A stretch of 64,000 nt of DNA, from NCBI GenBank assembly GCA_948474755.1, contig CAOLHI010000960.1:372001-436000 (forward strand), given 5' to 3'. Shown here piece by piece: positions 44,450-54,451 of this stretch. A model generated the notes under the pieces. The model was not told the origin of the DNA. It worked only from the letters and a program-made list of their open reading frames with translations, and made no database searches. The stretch is from Ctenosaura bakeri (Eukaryota > Chordata > Lepidosauria > Squamata > Iguanidae). A program made the position numbers and the translations under genes. Positions within the stretch are counted from its first letter, which is position 1. The number at the start of each line of letters is the position of its first letter.

Positions 44450-44700
44450 CTATTGTGTTTTGATAAGACAATGTCTGTTGTGATAAGGCTGAAAACCAAG
44501 GGAACAGCTATTTTAGATCTGATCCTAACCAACAATGATGGCCTGGTTAATGTAGTGGAAATGATGGGATCCTTAGGTAGGAGTGACCATGGTCCCCTGG
44601 AGTTTTTATACAAGAAAAGGGGAAGGGGAAGCCAAGTGCAGTCAGACATGCATTCTAGATTTTAAGGAAGCATATTTCAGTAAGGTGTATAAAGAATCTA
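44450..44700 (+). mobile_element. CR1 endonuclease-region fragment
   Basis: Frame 44453-44665 reads AILDLILTNNDGLVNVVEM, then SLGRSDHGPLEF. The SDH triad is the C-terminal catalytic motif of the APE-type endonuclease in CR1 ORF2. The only trace of the CR1 endonuclease domain in this window. Confidence 0.7.
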
Positions 44701-45218
44701 GTATTTAAACAGGGCTATCATGCCTCTTAATCTTCACTTCATCAGGCTAAACATACTTAGCTCCCTAAGCTGATCCTCATAGGGCTTCATGGTTTTCAGA
44801 CCCTTCATCATTTTAAAAGGCCTGGAAACCATGCCCTATGAGGAGTGTCTTAGGGAGCTGGGTATGTTTAGCCTGGAGAAGAGAAGGTTAAGATAGCTAT
44901 GTTTCAATATTTGAAAGAATGCCATATGGAAGATGGAGCAAGCTTGTTTTCTTCTGCTCCAGAGACTAGGATACAGAGCAATGGCTGCAAATGTCAGGAA
45001 AAGAGACTCCATCTAAACATAAGGAAGAACTTCCTAAAAGCAGTTTAACAGTGGAATACATTGCCTGGGAGTGTAGTGGATTCTCCTTCTTTGGAGGTTC
45101 TTAAACAGAGGCTGGGTGGCCATCCTTCAGGAATGCTTTGATGGTGTATTCCTGCATGGCAAGGGGTCGGACTTGATGGCATTTGTGGTCTCTTGAAGCT
45201 CTATGATTTTATGAGTTA
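44700..45218 (+). mobile_element. CR1 fragments in head-to-head arrangement
   Basis: 44700-44815 is minus-strand CR1 (TAGCTCCCTAAGCTGATCC). 44819-45218 is plus-strand CR1 covering the same ORF2 segment (CATGCCCTATGAGG, GAGCTGGGTATGTTTAGCC) and running to the 3' end. Together they form an imperfect ~115-bp palindrome centred near 44818. Confidence 0.75.
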
Positions 45219-45549
45219 ACTGAGTGCAAACTATTTTTGCGCTCTGAACTCAGTTTGCACCAGTGGAAACAAGTCAAGGAGAAAGAGGGGAAGTATGAAG
45301 AGGAGACAGAAACTGGGACAGTTTTAAAAAAAAGCTGGAGAAGTGGGACAGCAGTGGAGTAACTGGGTCTCTCCTTGCCAGACCTTGAAGTTGATGGACC
45401 TTGCTGCAGCATTCTGTATCTGTGGACATTTTGGACTTTTCAAAGGCAGCCCCAGGTAGAGTGCATTACAGTAGTCTAAGTAGGATGTAACTATGGTAAA
45501 CAGGATGTAATTAAGTGTAATTAAGTGAGACTATTTCTGAAAACCTTCT
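45219..45549. other. no recognisable gene or repeat
   Basis: Nothing recognised. Confidence 0.4.
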
Positions 45550-45730
45550 GGCCATTTCTGCACAAGACTGTTATAGTGCTATTGTTCCACTTTCAACATC
45601 CCATGGATCCTGGGGTTTGCACTTTAGGGAGGGGCCCTTTGAGGCCCTTCCCTGAACTGCAAACTCCAGGATTCCATGGGATGTTGAAAGTGGAATAATA
45701 GCACTATAACAGTCTAGTGCGGAAATGGCC
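45550..45730. mobile_element. palindromic MITE, copy 12
   Basis: 181 bp, both arms complete, flanked by exact TCT duplications. Confidence 0.9.
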
Positions 45731-46701
45731 TCTATCTCCCTGCATTCTTTTATACAAAGATGAAGAGGGCAAATGCTGGGCCTGATAGCATCTCCAGACA
45801 CAGGCCACTGAGTTTCATTAGAGTCCTGAAATGACGCTCTGGCATTTAGCTTTAAGTATTTTCCATTTCCCTTGGCATTCGACCTTTCCTTTGCTCATAT
45901 AGTGCTTTGCTTTCCTCATATAGGGAGAGCAACAAGTCGCCTTTATGCATCTCATCCGGCTAGAGCTGACCATTAGCATTCATCATACTCCCTTCTTTAA
46001 GTGCTGGCTTCCTTTTTGCTATTTCCCACCTGCCTGCCTCTCCACTGCCTCTCCATCTAGGAGAATCTGTATTTCAGAAGTCACTCTGCAACAGAAGCCA
46101 GCTGATGAAGGAAGATGCTCTGAGGCGGGCAACTGAGAGATAAAAGAGGCTGTGTACCCAGCAGTTATTGCAGACCATACTTCTCTTCGGCAATAAATAC
46201 AAAATGAAGCTGGAATACAACAAGAGTGAATGGGCTGGTAGATCATCTTTTTCATAATCCCCCCTCCCCGCCCTGTACACTCTACAAGGCGGTAGTGATG
46301 GGCACAGCAAGAAGTGCTGCTGGTGGACCATTAGTGTTGCCAAAGGCATCCATCTAGTAGCATTTTCTAATACAGACCATTTATCCACTGATGCATGCTA
46401 GCAGATGTATAGAGCTGTTCTAAGGTTTTCTCCCTTTCTTTGTGATGTAGGAAGTAAGCCTGCATTGTTAGAATTAGAACTGAAGGCATGGCCATGACGG
46501 ACTGGACTTTTTAAAGCATGAAAGGTTCACTTAGAGGCACATGTGGGGAGGAGAAGGAAATTTCAACCAGAGAGACTTGTTAAGAAATAGATAACAGCCA
46601 GCAGGAACACACAAGGCTCATCTGCTCCCTAGATTATGGTGGCATTTTGAAACAGTTATTGTTGCAAGGCACATCAGGGATAGAATTCTAAATCAATAAG
46701 A
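45731..46701. other. no recognisable gene or repeat
   Basis: Nothing recognised. Confidence 0.4.
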
Positions 46702-46819
46702 CAGTGGTTCTTAACCTTTTCTTTCCTGGGGACCCCCAAGATTTCATCCAATGTTTAAATTTAGATGATAATATTCAAGTATTTATTTAAATATTCAAAT
46801 ATTTATTTAAGGCTTTTGG

Positions 46820-46991
46820 AGAGTAGGATTCAAATCGACACTCAGGCCCTGGGTGACCTTGGGCAAATCACATTCTCTCAGCCTCAGAGGAAGGCAAAGA
46901 CAAACCCCTCTGAACAACAAAAACCCTACGATAGATTCACTTTAGGGTTGCCATAAGTCAGAAGTGACTTGAAGGAACACAACAACAAATT
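46820..46991 (+). mobile_element. SINE with BovB-like tail
   Basis: GGGTGACCTTGGGCAAATCA, GCAAAGACAAACCCCTCTGA, then GGTTGCCATAAGTCAGAAG and a TGACTTGAAGG...CACAACAACAA tail. The head is truncated. The tail matches the 3' end pattern of the BovB copy at 3565-3965. Confidence 0.8.
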
Positions 46992-47045
46992 GCTGCTGAC
47001 AGGGGAAGGTTCTTTCTAGCCATCATGTCTCTCCCCTTTGGAAAC

Positions 47046-47560
47046 TGCAGCACTAAGGCAAACTGATCATGGGGGATTCATTGCAAGATTTTTGCTTTTG
47101 TCTTTGGCCCTTTCTGCCCCCTATCTTCTTGCGTGATGGCAATCCTGGCAGACCAGCTCCCTGTGGAAGGGAGTGCAATGGACAGGCCTCTTCCTTCTTC
47201 AATGCAGCCAGGTACTTTCCCAGACCGTGCTGGGGCAGAAAACACCGTCATCATGCTTCCTGCCCTTCTACAGGACAGATAAGTGCAGGATGGTGACGTG
47301 ATCGCTGGTCACTGATGGAGAAAACCCATCAATGATTTAATCTGCGATTGTGGTGCTTGGGGACAAGAGAGGAGTGGGACTGCAATGACATCATGCAGAA
47401 GTGTCACCGTGGCCCCTGTTCTGTCCCGTCTCCATGCTGGGATGGGAGGCTACTGCAGAAGGGGCCTTTGTCTGAGATTGAGAGAAAGTGACTTGCCTGA
47501 GGTCACCCAGTGAGTTTCCACGGCTGAGTTCGGATTCAAATCCAGGTCTCCAGAGTCATA
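47046..47560 (-). mobile_element. SINE of the same family, interrupted
   Basis: Complement order: the ACTAAGGCAAACTGATCATG part (47052-47105), then after the inserted element GAGAAAGTGACTTGCC and GGATTCAAATCCAGGTCTCC (47467-47560). Confidence 0.75.
47106..47466. mobile_element. long GGCC-ended element, copy 4, inside a SINE
   Basis: 361 bp between TTT duplications (47103-47105 and 47467-47469). Starts GGCCCTTTCTGCCCC and ends CTGCAGAAGGGGCC. Contains CGTGCTGGGGCAGAAAAC. Confidence 0.72.
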
Positions 47561-47991
47561 GGCCCTTTCCACAGCTTACCTTTTTTCAGTGTTGGGGTGT
47601 AGGGATCGCGCAAGCAGCTTCCAGCGAGAGGCTCTTGTGTCCCCGCTGCTTCAGCTCTGCACAAGCTGCCTGCTCCTGAGCAGGTAGTGCAAGATCCCCG
47701 CCTCTTCCTTTCGCAGTACAGCCTGGGAGTTTCCCAGGCTGTGCTGGGCAGGAAGTGCAACTGCCGCAACTCTGGAGGCTCCGCACGCATGGCAAGTGCG
47801 CGTGGGACCCTGGAGCAATGCGCAATCATGCACCATTTTCAGCTGAAAGCCAAAAATGAAAAAGTGTGTGAGTGGCGCCTGCCCTACCCTGGAGCATTGC
47901 ACGATTGTGAGTGCGTCGTGCAGATCACTCCTCACAATCATGCGATGCTCCAGGCACCCTTTCGCATGGCAAATGCCATGTGAAAAGGGCC
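47561..47991. mobile_element. long GGCC-ended element, copy 5
   Basis: 431 bp between exact ATA duplications. Starts GGCCCTTTCCACAGC and ends GTGAAAAGGGCC. The interior carries GGCTGTGCTGGGCAGGAAG and arms that fold (CCTGGAGCAATGCGC/GCATTGCACGAT region). Confidence 0.72.
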
Positions 47992-48357
47992 ATAGTTTGG
48001 GAGTGCGCATATGCCTGCTGCTGTGTCCTTTCATCAAGGATGTGGCAACAGGGGTGTGTGGGTGCTGAAACTGCTCCCTCATTTGCAAACACAGAAGCAG
48101 TTTGGGTATGTGCACACATGTGCCATCATGTCCCTTAGCACCCACACCTCCTGCTCCCGCATCCCTGACAAAAGGGACGTGGAGCAGGGGTGTGCGCATG
48201 CCCAAACTGCTCCGTCATTTCCAAACAAGGGAGGAGTTTTGGCACCCACACTTTCCACACTGCCAGGTCCCTGTTGCTGCAGCTGCTGTTGGTTTCCAGC
48301 AGCAAGACTTTGCAGCCCCCTGTGAGGGCTCCACGGACTGCCGGTTAAGAACCACAG

Positions 48358-48814
48358 CAATAAGAGATTTAGAAGAATTCCAACTGAAGAAGATGATATT
48401 CTGAAATCTAGACCAAAACATTGCATCAGATTTGTGGCTCCTCGTGAGCTTTCATTCTGGGTTAAACTGTCTGATATGCTTAACATGTATTTGGAAGCAG
48501 GATTTCCTCAAGTGGTGAATGATGTCTATTTGTCATAGTACCAGCATCTGCACTTGGCATGCTTTGTTTTGTGATGGGTCTTGGAAAGTAAACATGGATT
48601 TCACTTACAAATATAAAACTGAAACACGTAGCCCCCATTGCTGGAACAGAGAGTCCGTTATCAGAGGGAACATGAGTTCCTCTGAACATCTAGTTTTCCA
48701 CCAAGTACTACGTGCATAGAGCAGAACAGCCAATTGTGTTCCTGATACCTTTGACCTTCAGCTTCCAAGAACCCTATCCAGCACTGCCAATATTGGGAGA
48801 TGATGGGAATTATA
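48358..48814. other. no gene; small hAT-like fragment at the end
   Basis: 48772-48812 (GGAGATGATGGGAATTATAG) matches the inner part of the CAGGGGTGGG-type hAT fragments seen at 62857. Otherwise nothing recognised. Confidence 0.35.
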
Positions 48815-49427
48815 GTCAAAACATCAGGGACAGAACCTTCATGAAAATCAAAAAACCCACAAATGACTCCCCCCACAAATCAAGTGAGCACTCCTCGTCC
48901 CATTCTTTTGCCTTTTGCCTCAGCTTGTGTGCATGCCTTGTCCGTGCCCAGGCAAAAGGCAAACAAATGGGGGGCAGCCCCACATGCAGAGAAGGTGCAC
49001 GTATGCCTTCCTCCCCCATTCTTCCCCTCCCATTCCCTTGCCATTTGCCCAGGTGTATGTGTCTTCCTTCCACACACCTGGGGAAAACGCAAGAGAATGG
49101 GAGGGAGGCAGCCCTGTGTGTGAAGGTGTGTGCTTGCCTCTTCCCTCGCCATTTTCTTGCCCTTTGCCCGTGTGCTGCTTTCTTTCTCTGTTCCCAGGGA
49201 AAAGGCCAGGGAATGGGAAGAGGGAATAGGGAGGGAAGGATTGCATTTGCCTTCTTTCTCCGCAAACAGGGCTCCCCCCTCCCATTTGCTTGCCTTTTGC
49301 CTGGACTCAGAGAAGGAGGGCAAGTGCAACCAGGCAAAAGGCAAGGAAATTGAGAGAAAGGCAAGTAGGTGCCTCGTGAATAATTAAATTTATGAAGGTC
49401 AAACCTGTGAATGTGGAGGGGGGATTG
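48815..49427. mobile_element. Tigger-like element D4 with tandem hairpin units
   Basis: The left part TCAGGGACAGAACCTTCATG matches D2 and D3 after their first ~20 bp. The right end AATGTGGAGGGGGGATTG is followed by TA. The interior is three to four units in which CATTC..TTGCC(TTTTGCC)CAGG pairs with CCAGGCAAAAGGCAAG...GAATGGGAGG. That structure opens long overlapping frames on both strands (up to 213 codons), none of them a gene. Confidence 0.65.
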
Positions 49428-50141
49428 TATTTCCATATGGTTAGCCTTTGGGGAGGAGGAGTTTGTGTGAATAAGACCTTCTTTCTAAAGCTAATTGACA
49501 TATATGAGAGGAGGAGAAAGGAAGGGGAACAGAGAAGAAGAGAGGTGGAGAGTTTTCTTAAACATGCCCCGGGGGGGGGTTGGCTATGACCACTATAGCA
49601 AAAGTTATACACAAGTGAATGCGGTCCCTTAGCTGCAAAGTATTTACCACTGCGATCTAGAATTTAGAAAGTAACTTTTAAGAATTGTGAATGGAATAAC
49701 ATGCTGAAGCCATCTAGAGCTGAGGAGTCAAGGACTCTATGTCCAAGGACATGATCCTACCACTTCATAGTAATGAATGCCTTCACCACGTCAGCAGATT
49801 CGTTTTTCTTAAAAGGATTTCTTCAAGTGCTGTCTAGAACTGGAATGGGGAAAAGTGCAGCCTTTAGGCCAGTTGTACCCTCAAGTCTGCTTTACAGGCC
49901 CCCAGGCCTCCCCAGCAGTGACATCTCCTCAACTTTTTTAAAAAATAGGGGAAGTGGCCCAATATGACCCCAGGTAGCAGTAACTATTTCACAGTCTCCA
50001 TTCCTTTTTGGTCTAGGAGAAGCCTTTTTAAAAATGACACCTCTTTTAAAAGATATACCTCTCCAGGATCTAAGATGGCAAGAGGGGGGCAAAAATGGGG
50101 CAAAATTGCCTTCATATGGCATTTTGGGAACCAGTTTTTAA
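49428..50141. other. no recognisable gene or repeat
   Basis: Nothing recognised. Confidence 0.4.
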
Positions 50142-50359
50142 GGCCATTTCCGCAATAGACTGTTATAGTGCTACTTCAACATCCTGTGGAGTCCTGGGGT
50201 TTGCAGTTTAGGGAAACCCCAGAATTGGAGAATGGGACTATTTGTGCACTGGACTGTTATAATCTAGGGCCAGCCCCTCCCTAAACTGCAAACCCCAGGA
50301 TTCCATAGGATGTTGAAAGTGGAATAATAGCACTATAACAGGCTAGTGCAGAAATGGCC
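50142..50359. mobile_element. palindromic MITE, copy 13, rearranged
   Basis: 218 bp between exact TAA duplications. The interior contains a second, partial left terminus (TTGTGCACTGGACTGTTATA, ~50247-50266) followed by a full right arm, so two copies seem fused. Confidence 0.82.
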
Positions 50360-50901
50360 TAAGTTAACAAAATGATTTGGACACAGTGGGACACAATGGG
50401 TGTGTGTTGTCCTTCAAGGTCTCATTGCAGCTGTAAAACTCCTGGCAGTTGCCCATCCTGGTCTAGAAGCATCTCCCAATTGGCACACATGGTTCTTGAG
50501 GGTAAAGGCTAGCTCCCATCCAGATGAGGCAGAGTTGACAATGACTTATGACACGTTACATTGCAATCACCAGAAATTAGGTTTAGAATGGGGTGTGTAC
50601 ATGTATATAAAAGCATGCTAATATTAAAAACGGGATTCTACAACATAAACATTATTTCTGATTCATTCTATTTTCTCAACATCAGGAACAAAGAGATTAG
50701 AAGTAGACTGAACCTGACCTGAACAGTAAGAACTGGAGTAATGAGTTTCAAAACAACATCAGAAACTGCATAATTATAGGGACTGGGAAGGAACAATGTG
50801 TGTGTAAAAGTAAAGTAGAAGTGTATAAAAGTAAAGTAATAGTGTGTAAGAGCTACAATCAGTAGCAGAACCAGGCCAGAATGAGCAGGAGTGGATGGTA
50901 C
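50360..50901. other. no recognisable gene or repeat
   Basis: Nothing recognised. A short tandem AAAGTAAAGTA(A/G) stretch occurs at about 50808-50840. Confidence 0.4.
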
Positions 50902-51108
50902 CAGTTGTGTAAGGACGAGAGTGCGGTTTGCCCCGGGTGGCAATGTTTTTGGGGCATCCTGGCCAGTAGCCACATCCCCACACACCCTGCTCCCACACAC
51001 CTTGCCCCCCCACACCACAGCCACACCCACACCCACCGCAGCCACACACCGCATGCCGTAGTTCTGTCCCCCTCCTGCCCTCCCCAAACACACCAAGCTC
51101 TGCCACTG
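50902..51108. mobile_element. GC-rich hAT MITE (GC-hAT), copy B
   Basis: 207 bp, starting CAGTTGTGTAAGGACGAG and ending AAGCTCTGCCACTG, flanked by exact GATGGTAC (50894-50901 and 51109-51116). Shares GGTGGCAATGTTT and degenerate GCCACACCC repeats with copy A. Confidence 0.85.
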
Positions 51109-51167
51109 GATGGTACTGAGTTCCATTCAGCCTTCAAAGAATCTCAAACTGTGCTTTCTAAAATATG

Positions 51168-51612
51168 CAGTAGCCCCTCCACTTTTGCAAAGGTTCAGGC
51201 ACAGAACTCTCACGAAAGCAGAAAAAAACACTAACAACTCTTCCCTGCAATCACCTTCTCATTCCCTTCTGGAGCTCCCCTCCATGCCTTTTGCATGGGG
51301 AGCTCCGGAGGGCAACAGAAAGGCTTGTGCGAACCTTCCCCTCACATTCCATTCACTTCTGCCTTGGTGTGAGTTCTCAACACCAGAGCCAAAGGCAAGG
51401 TAATGGGAGGGGGCAACTCTGGAGGGGAGAAGGAAGGCACTGGCATGTCTCCCCCACCATTTTCTTGCCTTTTGTCCAGGCACTTGCCTTCTTTCTCTGT
51501 ACCTGGCGAAACACAAGGGAATGGGTGGAGCAGAATGGGTGTATGGCATGCATATGCCTCGCAAATAATCAAATTCACGAAGATCAAACCTGTGAATATG
51601 GAGGAAAGACTT
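51168..51612. mobile_element. Tigger-like element D3
   Basis: Starts CAGTAGCCCCTCCACTTTTG and ends CCTGTGAATATGGAGGAAAG. The right flank begins TTTA; the left flank is TG. The interior has the same paired GGAATGGGAG and TTGCCTTTTGTCC arms as D2 and D4. Confidence 0.65.
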
Positions 51613-52189
51613 TATGTTCCTAGCCCTTAACAACGTTAGAAAAGCTACAGTGCTGGTATTAGCAAAGACAAAGTTTGGTGGGATCTGAGAAGTGAACTGG
51701 GTGAGCAGTTTATTTTTTGGGTGGATGACTGAGCCTCAATGCTGAGGTGATCCTTTACCCTCTCTACAAATGGAGAAAGGCTGAAAAACATAAATCCAAA
51801 GGTATCTATCTATGTTTCATGCAAATTGCAGAATTTTGTTTTTCTTGCGATTGATTTGAGTGCAGCATTTGAAGTCACCATTTTTCATAGGCAAGAGCGG
51901 AAAACTCTGGTGGATCTGGGAGTGAATTTTCTGTACTTGAGCGCCTCATGGTTGGACATGGTTGGACATAGACAGCCTGAAATGAAAAATAAAAAACCAT
52001 TATGGCAGTATGTTCCTTGAAAGAGGAAGGCAAAGTGTGTGTGTGTGTTGGAGGGTGAGAGGTTAAGGTTTAAGCAACCACAACTGGTGACATTCTACAA
52101 TGTCCTTATCATTAATCATGGGGAATATCTCCTATGCCTTAGCCTCCAGCTTCCTGGTTTTGTGGCCCTTGAGCCAAGATGAGACAGCC
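51613..52189. other. no recognisable gene or repeat
   Basis: A short (GT)n at about 52035-52050; otherwise nothing recognised. Confidence 0.4.
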
Positions 52190-52392
52190 TCAACTCTACT
52201 CATTTCTATACCGCTTATCAGTGCGAAGCACTCCCTAAGAGGTTTACAATGTATTTTAGCTAATTGCCCCCAACAAGCTGGGTACTCATTTTACTGATCT
52301 ATGGAAGTCAACCTGGAGCCCTGCAGGATCGAACTCACAACATTGTGACTGCAGTACCGTCGTTTGACCACTGCGCCACCAGGGTTCCTTCG
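52190..52392 (-). mobile_element. tRNA-derived SINE (squamate type), second copy
   Basis: Complement order: ATTTCTATACCGCTTATCAG, TAGCTAATTGCCCCCAACAA, GCTGGGTACTCATTTTACTG, GGATCGAACTCACAAC (B box) and GCGCCACCAGGGTTCC (A box). Nearly complete, including the 3' part missing from the 27.9-kb copy. Confidence 0.8.
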
Positions 52393-52436
52393 ATCATGCC
52401 CTTATTCTCCTTTCTTTGGTGTCTTGGGCCATTTCT

Positions 52437-52628
52437 GCATTACACTGTTAGAGTGCTATTATTCCACTTTGAGCATCCTGTGGAATCTTGAGGTTTGGAG
52501 TTTCCTGAGGCCCAAGAACTCTCTGCCTGAGAATTCTAAATGCCTGTCCCTAAACTGCAAACCCCAGGATTCCACAGGATGTTGAAAGTGGAATAATAGC
52601 ACTATAACAGTATAGTGTAGAAATGGCC
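52437..52628. mobile_element. palindromic MITE, copy 14
   Basis: 192 bp, long-centre subtype, flanked by exact TTG duplications. Confidence 0.88.
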
Positions 52629-52927
52629 TTGGTGTTCAAAGCAGATGTAGACTGGGAAGCCTTGCAACCAGAGAATGCCTTCAAATACTGTCCCTTGACA
52701 GACCTTCAGACAGAAAACTTCACTATCAATTAATTTTGTTCCCACCTCTTTAAATGGTAATATACAATGTGTTCACTTACTTGAAATTGTGATAAGCCAT
52801 CTCTTCTTCCTTGGGCTAGGCTTCTGTTTTTTCCAACTAAGTAGGACTAAAGACCTTTCATCATCATTAATCACAACACCACTTGAAATGACTACCTGAG
52901 GAGAAGGCAAAACAGCATGCAGCTCTG
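52629..52927. other. no recognisable gene or repeat
   Basis: Nothing recognised. Confidence 0.35.
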
Positions 52928-53107
52928 GCTAGTGACTTCTAGGTCAGTGGAGAGGTGAATCCACTCTGGGTTTTAGTCTGAACTTCAAATGAGCTCTCTA
53001 GGATTCTGAACTCATTTTGGAGATAGAGTTCAGCCCTTTGGATGGCTCCTTTGCAGACTGAAATAGCACCCAGTGGAGTCACTGACCCATTGACATGGAA
53101 GGCACTG
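52928..53107. mobile_element. palindromic hAT-like element (family C), best copy
   Basis: Left arm: TAGTGACTTCTAGGTCAGTG, GGTGAATCCACTCTGGG, TTTTAGTCTGAACTTCAAA. Right arm: GTTCAGCCCTTTGGATGGCT, CAGTGGAGTCACTGACCC, GACATGGAAGGCACTG. The terminal CACTG and its CAGTG counterparts are hAT-like. Confidence 0.6.
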
Positions 53108-53108
53108 A

Positions 53109-53241
53109 CCACCATGAGCAGTGGGGCTTCTGGAAGTAAGGTGAGGCTGGGCTTGGAGGAGTGGGAACCTTCAGCCGATGGCTCCCAACCCCTCCAAGCC
53201 CAGCCTCACCTTACTTCTAGAAACCCCACTGCCCATGGTGG
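53109..53241. repeat. long near-perfect hairpin
   Basis: 53109-53169 pairs with 53180-53241 around a ~10-base loop (TTCAGCCGAT). The arms include AGTAAGGTGAGGCTGGGCTT and its exact complement. It directly follows the family C element and may be part of a related transposon. Confidence 0.8.
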
Positions 53242-54235
53242 ATGATGTCTTTCAGGTCTTGCGGCTGCACAAAGTCCCCCCACCCCGGCATCTGTGAACT
53301 TCACTATTGCCTTCTTTTATTAACCGTCCTTCCAATTGTCTATTAGTTCAATAGCCTTTTGCGCCTTTTCACATGTCTACAATTTGTTCCAGTGATGATT
53401 CCTTTCCTCTCTTTCTTTGTCTCTCCTCCTCCCCGCTTTTTGTTCTATTCAACATTTGGAAGCTAATCTGATCTCGATTCTTCTGTAATTAGCTCAGCGA
53501 CTCTGTGTTTGGAATAATTCCCATCTCTTAAATGAGAACCAGGGCACTGTTTAGAAGCATCCGCTTTGAACACCCTTCAGGAAGTTACAGGTGAAACAAG
53601 ATTGCTAAATTACTAATAAATAAATATGCAAACAAAGGCCAAATTTGTTTATGCAAACACCCGAGAGGAAGCCCTAAGTACACAGAAAGCAGGGTGTTTA
53701 GAGAAAGAGAAGGGGTGTGGAATCCACAGGCTTTATTTTACTTAATTCAGGGTAATTAGGATGCGGATCACTCCAGGAGGTTTCCAAGAGGGAGTGCCAG
53801 AAGAAGAACCTTGTACCTGGGGTATGACAGATGGATGAATCTTCTGTTTTGTTTCCTAGCGGCTTGCTTTCCTCCCATTTGGGGCTGGGAAATGTGCAGG
53901 CTGTGGGGCACATGCAGCCCTGAGGATGGTACAGTGTGGCCCTCAGAAACTCTACTTCTCCCCGCCACAACCTCCCCTCTACTCCCACCCCAATCACTAA
54001 GAAACACTTGAGGACACTTGAGCCTCCCCATGCCAAAACAACAGGAACCTCCACTCCTATAGCCCCAAAGTCACCCCAAAATAACATGATACCACTTCCA
54101 GACATCCAAAACGGCGGCCACAACGACCTTGTGGGGCCCTCAGGAGCTCCAGATCGGCTAAAAGTCGAACTATAAATAGCCTTCAGGCTCCAGGGCATTT
54201 GTTACCCAACGTACAACCTATGACAGCGCTGAAAA
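53242..54235. other. repeat-free block, no exon recognised
   Basis: 53290-53660 is AT-rich with two ATGCAAAC octamer-type motifs and a TAATTAGCTC motif, and lacks transposon signatures. The frame at 53698-54198 (minus) has no domain I recognise. Confidence 0.35.
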
Positions 54236-54448
54236 CCCGGAAGGCCCTGTCATTCTTCCTTCCCTCCTCTTCTGCCATCATCTGAGCTGTGCCTGGTGGG
54301 GGCACAAGATACCATCTTCTCCATCACTGCTCCCAGGCTGTGGAGTTCCCCTTCCAAGGAAGGCTGGGCTGGCCCCTTCCCTGGTCTCCTTCTGCTAGAA
54401 GGAAAAGCCTTTTTAAAAATTAGTTTGGAATTTAGCAACTGGCCATTG
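54236..54448 (+). mobile_element. L2-like LINE fragment
   Basis: CTCCCAGGCTGTGGAGTTCC, AGGAAAAGCCTTTTTAAAAA: the L2 C-terminal and 3' UTR pattern. A CR1 follows directly. Confidence 0.5.
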
Positions 54449-54451
54449 GCA

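Larger units (their letters stand above)
46702..48357. mobile_element. hAT element with exact 8-bp duplication, filled with nested elements
   Basis: The left end CAGTGGTTCTTAACC and the right end GGTTAAGAACCACAG are near-perfect 15-bp inverted repeats, flanked on both sides by exact CAATAAGA (46694-46701 and 48358-48365). Of the 1,656 bp, most is later insertion: one SINE (46820-46991), a second SINE broken by a long GGCC-ended element, and a further long GGCC-ended element. What remains of the host includes 47992-48357, which contains two ~65-bp hairpin units with AAACTGCTCC...GGAG/CAGTTT pairing (about 48045-48110 and 48186-48250). No transposase frame. Confidence 0.8.

Noticed and set aside
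48712..49436. Overlapping frames up to 213 codons on both strands
   Set aside because: They are produced by the tandem hairpin units of Tigger-like element D4; simultaneous open frames on both strands reflect the repeat.
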